A stretch of 39,643 nt of DNA from Phycisphaerae bacterium (GCA_012729395.1 JAAYDF010000305.1:1-39643), one strand, 5' to 3'. Counted from the stretch's first letter, positions 16,939 through 25,506 are shown. The notes: generated by a model from the sequence alone, not told the origin. Translations and numbers: made by a program.

Positions 16939-18132
16939 TCAATCGTTCGGAGAGACGATCGACCGGCCGGCATGCTCAGTCAGCAATGTGAGAGTAACCT
17001 CCGTCGCCTGGTAGAGCTGCTCCAGGTCGAGGTACTCGTCCGCGGTGTGTGCCTGGGCAATGTCTCCTGGGCCAAACAGCACCGACGTAATCCCCGCTTG
17101 GCTGAACGGCCCGGTGTCCGCGAAGTAGTTCACCCCACGCGGAGCATCCTGCCCGTTGACCTCTTCACAGAGGTGCAGCAGCTTGGTCGCCAGCGGCACA
17201 CCCGCATCCGTATCCAGCCCCGGCTGGCTCTCGACGATCGCGACCTCGCAGTGCCCGCTGCCCCCCACATGCTCGGTCAGCATCCGCTCGAAATCCGCCA
17301 TGACCTGCGTGTTAGGCCAGTCGGGCACCAGCCGACTGTCGATCCGTGCCCGACAACGTGCCGGCACGATGTTGATCTTCGAGCCTCCGTCGATTTGCGT
17401 CACCACCGCGGTCGATCGCCCCAGCAGGGCGTGAGTCCGACGCCCCAGGTATGCCGTCCACGGCCCGTGCACGAAATCCACCACCCGGGCCATCACCTCG
17501 ATCGCGTTGCGGCCACACTCGGGCATCGAGGCGTGGCACGATCGCCCGCGCGTCTGCACCTCAAGCCACAGCGGCGCCTTGTGGCAGGTCACCACCTCGC
17601 AGCGTGTCGGCTCGCCCACAATCGCCGCCGTCGTGCGGAAGCCATGCTCCATCAACGCTGCCGCCCCGTGACAGCCCGTCTCCTCGCTCATCGTGGCGAC
17701 GAAGTAGAGCTTGTCGGCCGGCAGACGCCCCTCCTCCCGAGCCAGGGCCAAAGCGGTCAGAAACGCCGCCATCCCCCCCTTGGTATCGCAGGCCCCTCGG
17801 CCGTACATCCGCCCGTCGCGAATCTGTGCCCGGAAAGGCTCGATGATCATGCCCTCGACCGTGACGGTATCCATATGCGCTTCCAGCATGAGGCTGGCAG
17901 CCCCCGTCTGGTCCGGCCAGTGGGCCATCAGATTGGGCCGGCCGGGCTCGACCTCCTGCCGTTCCACCGTCATGCCCATGCCGACCAAGTGGTCCGTCAG
18001 GAAGGCCGCGATCCGCTCCTCGGTCCGGTCACGTCGGGCCTGGGCTTGCGAGCTGACCGCGCTGTCAATATGCACCAGCTCGGCGAGCAAATCCCGCACC
18101 CGCTGCTTCTGAGAATCGGTGAGTTGCCGCAT
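16939..18132 (-). CDS. M20-family metallopeptidase/deacylase (ArgE/DapE type)
   Basis: The 397-residue cytoplasmic enzyme has the co-catalytic zinc motifs of the M20 family: H86 and D88 (EAHMDTV), D116 (GRGACDTKGG), the catalytic pair E150-E151 (SEET), E174 (VGEPT) and H362 near the C-terminus (QAHTADEY). A dimerisation domain sits at about 185-295 (GRSCHASMPECGRNAIE, then SKINIVPARC). Members remove acyl groups from amino acids or cleave dipeptides; the closest look is to acetylornithine deacetylase or succinyl-diaminopimelate desuccinylase. No arginine or lysine pathway genes are nearby, so the substrate stays open. The upstream phosphoesterase gene ends 40 bp before it on the same strand, suggesting an operon. 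Confidence 0.88.
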   Translation of the reverse strand: MRQLTDSQKQRVRDLLAELVHIDSAVSSQAQARRDRTEERIAAFLTDHLVGMGMTVERQEVEPGRPNLMAHWPDQTGAASLMLEAHMDTVTVEGMIIEPFRAQIRDGRMYGRGACDTKGGMAAFLTALALAREEGRLPADKLYFVATMSEETGCHGAAALMEHGFRTTAAIVGEPTRCEVVTCHKAPLWLEVQTRGRSCHASMPECGRNAIEVMARVVDFVHGPWTAYLGRRTHALLGRSTAVVTQIDGGSKINIVPARCRARIDSRLVPDWPNTQVMADFERMLTEHVGGSGHCEVAIVESQPGLDTDAGVPLATKLLHLCEEVNGQDAPRGVNYFADTGPFSQAGITSVLFGPGDIAQAHTADEYLDLEQLYQATEVTLTLLTEHAGRSIVSPND

Positions 18133-18172
18133 GGGGGCATCCTAACCCGCAGACGAGCGGCTGTCAGGGCGG

Positions 18173-18658
18173 TCAACCGTTGACCTCGTGGAAACAGACC
18201 TCATCCGTCGCCAGGTCCAGCAGGACCACCGTTGGAGTCACGACGCGATGCAGCGCCCCAGGGTTGACTACCCGCATCGGCCCGACCCGGTAATCCTCCG
18301 CGCGGTGCGTGTGGCCGTGGAACAGATAGTCATGCTCCGCGGCCCGCAATACCGTCGGGAAGGACCGCTCGTGCCCGTGGAAAACGGCGATCCGGCGGTG
18401 CCCCACCCGGATGGACAGCGGCCCCACCGGCCAGTCGATCCCCAGATCGGATAGATAACGCCGCCAAGCAGGCTCGGGAACGTCCGTATTGCCCCACACG
18501 AACCAGCATCGCCAGCCTGCCAGGGCGTCAAGAACGGGCAACCCCCCGACATCCCCGCAATGCACAACCGCCTCGGCCCCCACCGCCCGCAGCAGGGCCA
18601 GGGCGTCCTGGACCAAGCCCACGCGGCCATGGCTGTCTGACATGATGCCCAGTTTCAT
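18173..18658 (-). CDS. YfcE/MJ0936-type metallophosphoesterase
   Basis: The 161-residue protein is a small calcineurin-like phosphoesterase. Metal-binding motifs are SDSHG (D8, H10), GDVGG (D36), GNTD (N57), FHGHE and GHTHR. Size and order match the YfcE family of Mn2+-dependent phosphodiesterases, whose physiological substrates are mostly unknown. A longer frame runs upstream to 18805, but AAGGAGG lies just 5 nt before the ATG at 18658. That extension also covers a repeat, so the short form is right. It is followed at 40 bp by the M20 peptidase gene. Confidence 0.9.
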   Translation of the reverse strand: MKLGIMSDSHGRVGLVQDALALLRAVGAEAVVHCGDVGGLPVLDALAGWRCWFVWGNTDVPEPAWRRYLSDLGIDWPVGPLSIRVGHRRIAVFHGHERSFPTVLRAAEHDYLFHGHTHRAEDYRVGPMRVVNPGALHRVVTPTVVLLDLATDEVCFHEVNG

Positions 18659-18721
18659 TCCGCCTCCTTGTCCACGGCTCCCAGGCCTGACCGGGGGATC
18701 CGATCGCTCAGCCCGTCGGGA

Positions 18722-18872
18722 GTGCATCTTCTGTTGAGGGGCAGGCCTCATCCGTGTTGCACTGCTCTGTGAGCAGTGTTTTCGGGGGAGAGGCACTGCT
18801 GACACAGCAGTGGCACACGACGGCGCGCGCCAAGCCCGCCAGCCGCCACGGTTCGGTGGATGCCCCCGCCCA
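18722..18872 (-). repeat. dispersed repeat of about 150 bp, copy 1, with two hairpins
   Basis: Its reverse complement matches 36993-37145 nearly base for base with a few substitutions and small indels. It contains two perfect hairpins with the same arms CACTGCT/AGCAGTG: at 18760-18778 (loop CTGTG) and at 18794-18812 (loop GACAC). No coding frame is conserved between the copies. Both copies lie in intergenic DNA upstream of a gene on the side facing away from the hairpins. Confidence 0.8.
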
Positions 18873-18894
18873 TCGGCTGCCCACCGTCCGCGAT

Positions 18895-18923
18895 TTGCCT
18901 AACGGGCCGTCTCATCTTAGCAT
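18895..18923 (+). promoter_or_regulatory. predicted promoter of the phosphoesterase-yidC genes
   Basis: TTGCCT (18895-18900), a 17-bp spacer and TAGCAT (18918-18923). Transcription would start near 18930, about 52 nt before the ATG at 18982. Confidence 0.4.
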
Positions 18924-18981
18924 ACCCCAATTCCCAACACGCGGGGGAGGAGCCCCGCGATCCGAAGAAACGATAGACGCT

Positions 18982-19743
18982 ATGTTTGCAGTTATCAGTG
19001 ACATCCACAGCAATATCGAGGCCCTGACGGCCGTCTTCGACGCCATCGACGCCCGCGGCGTCAAGAAAGCCGTCTGCCTCGGGGACATTGTCGGGTACGG
19101 CCCCAATCCCCGCGAATGCGTCGACCTGATCATCGACCGCTGCGATGTGGCCATCTGCGGCAACCACGACCACGCGGTCTTCTACGAGCCCTACAACTTC
19201 AACGTCGGCGCCGAGCGAGCCTGCTACTGGACCCGGCAAATGCTCGAGGATGAGCCCAAGAAAGCCCTCCGCGACCGCAGATGGGAATTCCTCGGCAAGC
19301 TGCCCGTGCGGGCCACATACGAAAACATGCTCTTCGTACACGGCTCGCCACGCCGCCCGGTCAACGAGTACCTTTTCGCCGACGATGTCTACTCCAACCC
19401 GCACAAGCTGATGGCCAACTTCGAACGCCTGCAGCACATGGCTTGCTTCGTCGGGCACACCCATGTGCCGGGGATCTTCGTCGACGACCCCTACTTCGAA
19501 TCGCCCGACGAGCTGGCCGAACCTGGCGTCTACGAGATCGCCGAAGACGACAAAGTCGTCATCAACGTCGGCAGCGTCGGACAACCGCGAGACCGCGACC
19601 CACGGGCTGCCTTCGGAATCGTGGACCACGGCCGCGTCGAGTTCATCCGCCTGGAGTACGATATCGATAAGACTGTTCACAAGATTCTCAACATGCCTGA
19701 GCTTGACGACTTCCTTGGCCACCGGCTGCTGGAGGGCCGCTAA
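18982..19743 (+). CDS. calcineurin-like metallophosphoesterase
   Basis: The 253-residue protein has all blocks of the metallophosphoesterase superfamily: DIHSN (D7, H9), GDIVGYGPNP (D35), GNHDH (N61, H62), VHGSPRRP and GHTHVP, then INVGSVGQPRDRDPR. This arrangement fits the family of phosphodiesterase-like proteins related to diadenosine tetraphosphatase or YfcE, with a divalent metal pair. The open frame extends upstream to 18754, but that part runs through a dispersed repeat. The conserved fold begins at MFAVISDIHSN, so I start at 18982. The ribosome-binding site is weak. yidC follows 67 bp downstream on the same strand. Confidence 0.88.
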   Translation: MFAVISDIHSNIEALTAVFDAIDARGVKKAVCLGDIVGYGPNPRECVDLIIDRCDVAICGNHDHAVFYEPYNFNVGAERACYWTRQMLEDEPKKALRDRRWEFLGKLPVRATYENMLFVHGSPRRPVNEYLFADDVYSNPHKLMANFERLQHMACFVGHTHVPGIFVDDPYFESPDELAEPGVYEIAEDDKVVINVGSVGQPRDRDPRAAFGIVDHGRVEFIRLEYDIDKTVHKILNMPELDDFLGHRLLEGR

Positions 19744-19810
19744 CCCCACCGACCGCCTTGTCGTCCGACAGCAACACTGGCATGCAAGCCTCTAAAAGGG
19801 AAAGGGTGTA

Positions 19811-21928
19811 ATGCAGACCCGGCGAATGATTTTTGCCCTGTTCGCTTCGATCACGGTGTTTTATCTGGCCCTGCTGATCATGACGCGATTTGCGCCTCCG
19901 ACTCCGCCGCCGGCCACACAGCCCGCGACGAGCCAGCCAACCGATCGCCCCGCCGCGACGGTCACCCAACCGGCCGCCACTCAGGCGGAGGCATGGGAGC
20001 AGACTCAACCCGAGACCAGGCCGGAGACCTCCCAGAACGTCATTGTCCGCGGCGGGTCGGATTCCGCACCCAAGCGGATCGGCAACACCGACGAAGGCAA
20101 CCCCTTCCCCATGGCCATCGACCTGTTGCCCCGTGGAGCGAGTGTCACCACCGCCGCCATCCGCGACCACTGGCAGACTGTCGACCGGCAAGCCCCCTAC
20201 ACCGTGATGTCGCCGATGCTCGTTCCCGACGCCTCACGCCTGGTGCACACCTTCCACTCGTTCGTCACCCCGCGGCTGCGTCTCCAGAATCTCGAGATCG
20301 ACGTCGACCTGGAGAACGTGCTCTGGTCCGTTGAACACCATGCCGCCGATCAGGCGGTGTTCGCTGTCCGCATCGAGGCCCCCGACGGCCGACCATTGGC
20401 CCGCGTGGTCAAGACCTACACCTTGGCCGAGCAGCCCGCCAAAGGCGATGCCAGCACCTACGATTTGGGCCTCACCCTCTCCGTGGAGAACCTCTCCGAC
20501 GGCCCGCTGGAAGCCATTCTTGTCCAGCAGGGCCCCGTCGGGTTCCACAAAGAGGAACAACGCACTGAAGACCGCCGCATCATCGGGGCCGTCTGGCAGC
20601 AGGGGCACTTGCTCTCGAAAGGACACTACCGCAAGGAAATCACCAAGAAACACGTGCTCGCGCTCGGAGCCGACAGCGACGAGCAGCAGGAACGCATCGC
20701 CTGGGCCGCGGTGACCAACAAGTTCTTCACCTGCATCATGGCGCCCGCCGGGCGACTCGGCCCGCAGGACCAGCCCCGATTCGCGCGCGTCGAGGCCCTG
20801 CCCCTCGTCGAGGAAGCCACCGACCACGATGAGGACATGACCTTCCGCTACATCAGCACGCCCCTGATCCTCGCAGCCCATGGCAATACCGCCGAGGTCG
20901 CCTTTGACTGCTACATCGGCCCTAAATCCAAGGTCGCCTTCGAGCGCGTCGAAGCCTACAGCCGGCGTCAATACTACGATGTCATTCGCGAAAGCTTCGC
21001 CTGGTGCACCGCCGACGCCTTGGTCGGCCTGATGATGTTCCTCCTCAACGCCTTCTACAAGGTTCCGCCCCACAACTACGGGATCGCCATCATTGTGCTG
21101 GTTCTTCTCGTCCGCGGTATTCTGCACCCTCTGACCCGCAGGAGTCAGATCAACATGATGAAGATGCAGAAGCAGCAGGCCGAACTCCAACCCAAGCTCC
21201 AGGTGGTCCGCGAAAAGTACGCCAACGACCGCACCAAGCTCAACCAGATGACCATGGAGGTCTATCGCGAGGCAGGCATCAACCCCGCTTCCAACATCCT
21301 GAGCTGCCTGCCAATGATGCTCCAGTTACCCATCTGGGTCGCCCTGTGGACCGCCCTGGCCTCGACCATCGAGATGCGCCACGCCCCGTTCGACGGCTGG
21401 TGGATTCGCGACCTGGCGGGGCCCGATACCGTCATCGCCTTCAGTGAGCCCGTGAACATCCCCATCATCGGGTTCCTCATGGGCGGACCTCTCCACTCCC
21501 TCAACCTGCTGCCTATCCTCCTGGGCATCTCGCAACTGCTCCAGGCCAAGTACATGCCGCATATGCGCTCCGCCAGCAACGCCCCGCGCAAGCCCGACGC
21601 ACCCCAGGATCAGATGGAACAGCAGCGCAAGATGATGATGTTCATGAGCATCATCTTCGTGTTCTTCCTGTACAACGCTCCCTCCGGCCTGAACCTCTAC
21701 ATCATGTCCAGCAACATCTTCGGCATCATCGAACAATGGCGCATTCGCCGGCACATCGCCGACCTCGAAGTGCGACGCGAGGCCGAAGAACGCCTCTACG
21801 GACCGAGACCGCCTAAACCGCGAAAGAAAGGCTGGCTCCACAAGAAGTGGGAAACGCTGGCCAAAGAAGCTGAAGAAGCCCGCAAGATCCAAAGCGAACG
21901 CAAGAAACCCGGCAAGACCAAGCGTTAG
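19811..21928 (+). CDS. yidC: membrane protein insertase YidC
   Basis: This 705-residue inner-membrane protein inserts and folds membrane proteins, alone or with the Sec translocon. The N-terminal anchor (6-26) is followed by a Pro/Thr/Gln-rich linker (28-80) and a large periplasmic beta domain (about 85-380). The conserved insertase core runs from about 395 to 640, with PHNYGIAIIVLVLLVRGILH carrying the groove arginine (R435), then LQPKLQVVREKY and SCLPMMLQLPIWVALW. The C-terminal tail (KKGWLHKKWETLAKEA to KKPGKTKR) is highly basic, as in forms that bind ribosomes. It is longer than E. coli YidC, mainly from the linker. The usual neighbours rpmH and rnpA are absent. Confidence 0.95.
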   Translation: MQTRRMIFALFASITVFYLALLIMTRFAPPTPPPATQPATSQPTDRPAATVTQPAATQAEAWEQTQPETRPETSQNVIVRGGSDSAPKRIGNTDEGNPFPMAIDLLPRGASVTTAAIRDHWQTVDRQAPYTVMSPMLVPDASRLVHTFHSFVTPRLRLQNLEIDVDLENVLWSVEHHAADQAVFAVRIEAPDGRPLARVVKTYTLAEQPAKGDASTYDLGLTLSVENLSDGPLEAILVQQGPVGFHKEEQRTEDRRIIGAVWQQGHLLSKGHYRKEITKKHVLALGADSDEQQERIAWAAVTNKFFTCIMAPAGRLGPQDQPRFARVEALPLVEEATDHDEDMTFRYISTPLILAAHGNTAEVAFDCYIGPKSKVAFERVEAYSRRQYYDVIRESFAWCTADALVGLMMFLLNAFYKVPPHNYGIAIIVLVLLVRGILHPLTRRSQINMMKMQKQQAELQPKLQVVREKYANDRTKLNQMTMEVYREAGINPASNILSCLPMMLQLPIWVALWTALASTIEMRHAPFDGWWIRDLAGPDTVIAFSEPVNIPIIGFLMGGPLHSLNLLPILLGISQLLQAKYMPHMRSASNAPRKPDAPQDQMEQQRKMMMFMSIIFVFFLYNAPSGLNLYIMSSNIFGIIEQWRIRRHIADLEVRREAEERLYGPRPPKPRKKGWLHKKWETLAKEAEEARKIQSERKKPGKTKR

Positions 21929-21929
21929 G

Positions 21930-21954
21930 GCGCTTCACGACTCATCGTAGCGGT
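21930..21954 (+). repeat. 25-bp perfect inverted repeat, left copy
   Basis: This sequence begins GCGCTTCACGACTC and ends GTAGCGGT. It is the exact reverse complement of 23220-23244. It starts 2 nt after the yidC stop codon. The two copies bound a 1315-bp segment with the lipoprotein gene. Confidence 0.85.
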
Positions 21955-22098
21955 TGCCCCCCCGCCGCGGCCTGCCCGCCGGGGCGGACGGGCTGTGGCG
22001 ACCGGCGTATTCCTTGTGGGTTCACCGGCCACCGGAGACGGCGGCCTCTATGCCATTGCGTGAAATGCTCTGGCCGCTCAGTCCGCGGCAAGCGCTCG

Positions 22099-22857
22099 TC
22101 AGTCCTCACGACGCCGCTCGGCGGTCGGCCCGCCAAAACCGGTCAGCTCCAGTCGGGCCTCCAGATCGTTGTCGCCGTACTGCTCCATGCGTACCATCCC
22201 AAACACGGGAGCCGCCGGGCTGACCCAGGTGCGCCGAAGATAGCGGACACCTTCATCCGTCCACTGTTCCTCATACACGGTCACATCCCACGAACGCCCC
22301 GCGGCCTCGATCACCGCCGCATGACTTGCCCGCTCGGCCCTTCGCCCGCGGGTGAACGTCGCCACCGGATCGTAGTCCCGCAATTCCTCCCGCCCCGCAG
22401 GCAAACCCAGCGGACGCCCATTCATCAACACCGTCACCTGAACATCCACCGAAACCATCCCCGCATGCATGACCTCGTACAAGATCTCGTACGACTCCAG
22501 GGCGACGAATCGTGCCCACTCTCCCGCCTTGGCATCCGCCAACGGCTCGAAGGACGGGACTTCGTACCCTGCCCGCTCTTGCGGTTCCACCGATCGGTCC
22601 GTCGCCGGGCTTGTCGTCGATGGCCCGCTCGCGTCCATCCGCCCGGGCGTGGGGGCACTCGTCACCACCGCGGAGCTGGTCGACGTGGCCTCATCACTGC
22701 TCGCCGATATGAACTCGCCAACCTCCGCTCTGCCCGCACGCGATGTCTCGGAACCCCCGGGAGAGTGCGCTTCCTGGTCACAGCCGACCACCCAGCCGAA
22801 CGACAAGACAAGAGCTCCAAGCCCGACATTCGCCGCTTTGAATCGAAGTGCCTGCAC
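22099..22857 (-). CDS. putative lipoprotein of unknown function
   Basis: The 252-residue protein has a lipoprotein signal: a short basic start, a hydrophobic stretch (about 11-25) and a VVGC lipobox with Cys near residue 26. A Ser/Thr/Pro-rich flexible linker (about 30-95) follows, then a soluble domain (about 100-245). In that domain I see YEILYEVMHAGMVSVDVQV, YDPVATFTRGRR, WDVTVYEEQWTDEGVRYLRR and VFGMVRMEQYGDNDLEARLE. I do not recognise the family; the strand pattern could be a lipid- or matrix-binding beta fold. The start is a GTG at 22857, with AGGAGA about 8 nt upstream. It is encoded against yidC and enclosed by 25-bp inverted repeats. Confidence 0.75.
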   Translation of the reverse strand: MQALRFKAANVGLGALVLSFGWVVGCDQEAHSPGGSETSRAGRAEVGEFISASSDEATSTSSAVVTSAPTPGRMDASGPSTTSPATDRSVEPQERAGYEVPSFEPLADAKAGEWARFVALESYEILYEVMHAGMVSVDVQVTVLMNGRPLGLPAGREELRDYDPVATFTRGRRAERASHAAVIEAAGRSWDVTVYEEQWTDEGVRYLRRTWVSPAAPVFGMVRMEQYGDNDLEARLELTGFGGPTAERRRED

Positions 22858-23125
22858 CGAACGCGTTCTCCTGCACAGATGGGCCGCCGCTGCCCGAAGA
22901 CCCCGGCCGCCATTGTCACCCTAATCCCGCGCCTCGCAAGCCTCAGCCACTTGCCTGGGCCAACTTGAAGCCTATCCTCTGGATAAACACGAACGCAGTG
23001 CGACTGCGGTGGGGTAGCGGCCGCCCCCCGAGGCGGAAGGCGTATCGTTGGCGAATTCGCCGGGACGAAGAGGCAGCCGCTGGGCGGCGATAAGGTTTCA
23101 ACCGCCGGTCGCCACGGCTCGGCTG

Positions 23126-23184
23126 CCTTCGGCTCTGAGGCGCTCTTCGAGCCCGAGCATGAGGCTCAGCCTCAGAGCCGAAGG
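23126..23184. repeat. 16-bp perfect inverted repeat with nearby secondary dyads
   Basis: The arms CCTTCGGCTCTGAGGC (23126-23141) and GCCTCAGAGCCGAAGG (23169-23184) are exact reverse complements. A second pair, GCTCTTCGAGCC and GGCTCGAAGAG, overlaps the same stretch. It lies in the 464-bp divergent region between the lipoprotein gene and the peroxiredoxin gene. The rest of 22858-23321 holds no gene I can support. Confidence 0.7.
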
Positions 23185-23219
23185 AAGGCTCGAAGAGAGC
23201 TCGCCGAAGTCAGGGGACG

Positions 23220-23244
23220 ACCGCTACGATGAGTCGTGAAGCGC
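23220..23244 (-). repeat. 25-bp perfect inverted repeat, right copy
   Basis: Exact reverse complement of 21930-21954. Homology does not extend inward beyond the 25 bp on either side, as expected for defined ends rather than a larger duplicated block. Confidence 0.85.
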
Positions 23245-23321
23245 TCGGGCCCCAAAAGGCGCTGAACGCGTGCCTGGACAGGAAACTGGGATCTTGCGTG
23301 CTCTTGATGCGAGGAACTGAC

Positions 23322-23819
23322 ATGGCCAAATCAACAAGCAAGGCAAAACCGTATCCGGCAGCCGGCTCCAAAGCGCCGGCCTTCTCCGCTCCGGCTTCCG
23401 ACGGCAAAACCGTCAAGCTGGCGGATCTCAAAGGCAAGGTCGTCGCTCTTTACTTCTACCCTAAGGATGATACCCCGGGGTGCACCAAGGAGGCGTGCGG
23501 GTTCCGCGACGCCTTCGACAAACTCAGAACCGCGGGCATCGAAGTCCTGGGCGTTTCCCCCGACTCCACCAGTTCGCACCGCAAGTTCATCGACAAGTTC
23601 GCCCTGCCCTTCCGCCTCCTGGCCGATGAAGACCACGGCATCTGCGAGGCGTACGGCGTGTGGCAGAAGAAATCCATGTATGGCAAAGAGTATTTGGGCG
23701 TCGCCCGAACCACCTTCGTCATAGACCGCGACGGCACCATCGCCCACGTCTTCGAGAAGGTCAAGCCCGACGGCCACGAACAGGAAGTGCTCGACTGGGT
23801 CCGCCAGAATCTCAACTGA
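23322..23819 (+). CDS. bcp: thioredoxin-dependent thiol peroxidase (Bcp/PrxQ-type peroxiredoxin)
   Basis: The 165-residue cytoplasmic peroxiredoxin reduces peroxides with a reactive cysteine. The motif [15 protein letters not shown] gives peroxidatic C54 and a resolving C59 five residues on, as in the atypical 2-Cys Bcp/PrxQ class. [27 protein letters not shown] and [13 protein letters not shown] are family blocks. The N-terminus is basic and Lys/Ser-rich. An in-frame start exists at 23229, but it crosses the inverted repeat. GAGGAA at 23311-23316 favours the ATG at 23322. It is monocistronic and convergent with the DUF362 gene. Confidence 0.94.
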   Translation: MAKSTSKAKPYPAAGSKAPAFSAPASDGKTVKLADLKGKVVALYFYPKDDTPGCTKEACGFRDAFDKLRTAGIEVLGVSPDSTSSHRKFIDKFALPFRLLADEDHGICEAYGVWQKKSMYGKEYLGVARTTFVIDRDGTIAHVFEKVKPDGHEQEVLDWVRQNLN

Positions 23820-23893
23820 GAGTGGGGATCTGGGGCACAGGTCGGGGATCGGGCGCCGGGGTGATGAGTGATGAGTGGAGAGTGGAGAGCGAG

Positions 23894-23913
23894 CCGGGGA
23901 CGCAAGTCCCCGG
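23894..23913. terminator. hairpin between convergent genes, candidate terminator
   Basis: The arms CCGGGGAC and GTCCCCGG pair perfectly around the stable tetraloop GCAA. It is 75 nt past the peroxiredoxin stop and 28 nt past the DUF362 stop on the other strand. No T-run follows, so termination is an inference. Confidence 0.45.
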
Positions 23914-23941
23914 GTAACCGAGGGACCACAGGTCGCATCGC

Positions 23942-24940
23942 TCACGCGGGGTTCACGCGTGACGCCTGTCGCCGGGCTTGCTGGTGCACGATCCAGGCAT
24001 TCTTGAACGCGCCCTTGACCAATCGCGGCAGCGAGAAGCCGATCGGCAGCAAGAGGGGGAAATGGAAATCCAAAACGCGGAGTTCCGCCAACGGCGGGCC
24101 CAGGATTTCGATATGTTCAAGGTAAGGCGTGCCCACGCCCAACTCGCGAGCCGCCTGCAACGTCCGCAGCTGCGCGGGTTTGATGCCTACAAGATCCGCC
24201 GCCACCCGTTCCAGCGCCGGCCCATCGGTCGCGGCCAGAACCAACCCCATCGGTCGCGCTGTGCCGTGAATCGGGCCCTTGCCCTCCATCGCCACGATCG
24301 CATCCACAATACTGACTACCGGCCGAAGCATCTCGAACGTCTCAACGAGCATCCGGCCGAAGTAATTCTCGTACCCCCCCGCCTTGACGTGCCACCAGGC
24401 CTTGCGACGCCCACCCACGCAGCCGAACATGTTCTTGATCGCCACCGTTAGCAGCACTTGCCGGTGGGCCTTGAACTTCGGCAAACTCACGATCGCGTCG
24501 GCATCAAGAGCCGCGGCGTCCACGGTCAACTGCTTGAAAACCTGCCCACGTGGGTTATGTGCCCGCACCGGCCGCGTGAACGGCACCACCGGGACACCAA
24601 GCCGCTCCAGACCCTCCAACACGCCCAACGCATGCAGGGCACCCGTCACCGAGCCCCACGCCGGCGAGTCACCCACGAACGGCCGAGCACCATGGTCCAG
24701 TAGTTGCCGACATACCTCAAGGATCATCGCCGGATGGGTTTGCGCAGGCCGTTCCGGCGGCACGGCCGAGATGCAATTCGGCTTGACCAGCACCCGATCC
24801 CCGCGACGAATCAGTCCATCCCATCCCCCAAAGGGCTCCAGCACTTCGCGGACTGCACGCTCCAGAATCGGCACCTCGTAACTGGCCGCCCGAGCGATGG
24901 CGACTCGCGCCTTCGATGCTGTCGATGTGTCGCAAGCCAT
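23942..24940 (-). CDS. DUF362 domain protein
   Basis: This 332-residue protein fits the DUF362 family. Blocks are RRGDRVLVKPNCISAVPPER, HPAMILEVCRQLLDHGA, VGDSPAWGS, SLPKFKAHRQVLLTVAIKNM and VSIVDAIVAMEGKGPIHG. DUF362 proteins are often fused to or placed beside 4Fe-4S ferredoxin domains; their reaction is not established. This copy has no ferredoxin domain of its own, but a single-cluster ferredoxin gene lies 255 bp upstream on the same strand. The C-terminal part (LLLPIGFSLPRLVKGAFKN) is moderately hydrophobic. No strong ribosome-binding site precedes the ATG at 24940, so a slightly later start cannot be ruled out. Confidence 0.87.
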   Translation of the reverse strand: MACDTSTASKARVAIARAASYEVPILERAVREVLEPFGGWDGLIRRGDRVLVKPNCISAVPPERPAQTHPAMILEVCRQLLDHGARPFVGDSPAWGSVTGALHALGVLEGLERLGVPVVPFTRPVRAHNPRGQVFKQLTVDAAALDADAIVSLPKFKAHRQVLLTVAIKNMFGCVGGRRKAWWHVKAGGYENYFGRMLVETFEMLRPVVSIVDAIVAMEGKGPIHGTARPMGLVLAATDGPALERVAADLVGIKPAQLRTLQAARELGVGTPYLEHIEILGPPLAELRVLDFHFPLLLPIGFSLPRLVKGAFKNAWIVHQQARRQASRVNPA

Positions 24941-25195
24941 CAGCGTATGGACTACCCAGAATCCTCTCGCCCCCCCACCGACAGAACACCCCGCTCAGCC
25001 GGTACTCACAGCGTGGCCATCCGACGCCGTTGGCCAAGTATAGGGGGCTGATGCCCGGAATCGTAATGCAACGCGGTCGGCGGGCTCCAGACAGCGGAAG
25101 ACCGCGGCAGTTCACTCACCGCGGTCTCCAATTCTGCCGACAGCTCCGACCCTGCAGCGCAAGGGCGCGAGACCGGCCTATCCAGCGTCGTCCTG

Positions 25196-25408
25196 TCACG
25201 CACTCTCGTATTTGATCGCTTCGCAGGGACACTCCTCGGCCGCTTGAATGATCTCCTCACTGTGGGCCTTCAGAAACTCGGCGTCGTTGCTGATCACCTT
25301 GGCGACGTCGTTGTCCATCTCCATCGCCTCCGGAGCAACAGCCACGCAGGCCTCGCACGCCGTGCAATCATCCGCTTCGACCCAAGCCTTGGTCACTATT
25401 TTCGCCAT
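25196..25408 (-). CDS. single-cluster 4Fe-4S ferredoxin
   Basis: The 70-residue acidic protein has C15-x2-C18-x2-C21 and, after a long spacer, C60-P, the ligand set for one 4Fe-4S cluster. An extra Cys at 62 follows the CP motif. This is the pattern of monocluster ferredoxins that carry electrons in the cytoplasm. An upstream extension is open to 25654, but AGAGGAG lies 8 nt before the ATG at 25408, so the short product is right. It follows the cytochrome b C-part gene with 188 bp between them and has its own promoter candidate. Its partner may be the DUF362 protein downstream. Confidence 0.9.
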   Translation of the reverse strand: MAKIVTKAWVEADDCTACEACVAVAPEAMEMDNDVAKVISNDAEFLKAHSEEIIQAAEECPCEAIKYESA

Positions 25409-25478
25409 GAACCTGATCTCCTCTTTGCGGGCCGGCCCGACGATAACCCGGCCCAATACGTCCACCCGGGAAAAGGCT

Positions 25479-25506
25479 AGGATACCATACAAGACACGGA
25501 TAACAA
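25479..25506 (-). promoter_or_regulatory. candidate promoter of the ferredoxin gene
   Basis: Minus strand: TTGTTA (25501-25506), a 16-bp spacer and TATCCT (25479-25484). Transcription would start near 25472, leaving about 64 nt before the ATG at 25408. Confidence 0.35.

Noticed and set aside
18754-18981. N-terminal extension of the phosphoesterase upstream of 18982
   Set aside because: It translates a dispersed repeat that also occurs non-coding at 36993-37145.
23860-23890. GTGATGAGTGATGAGTGG-like stretch considered as a tandem repeat
   Set aside because: Only about two degenerate copies; too short to call beyond low complexity.
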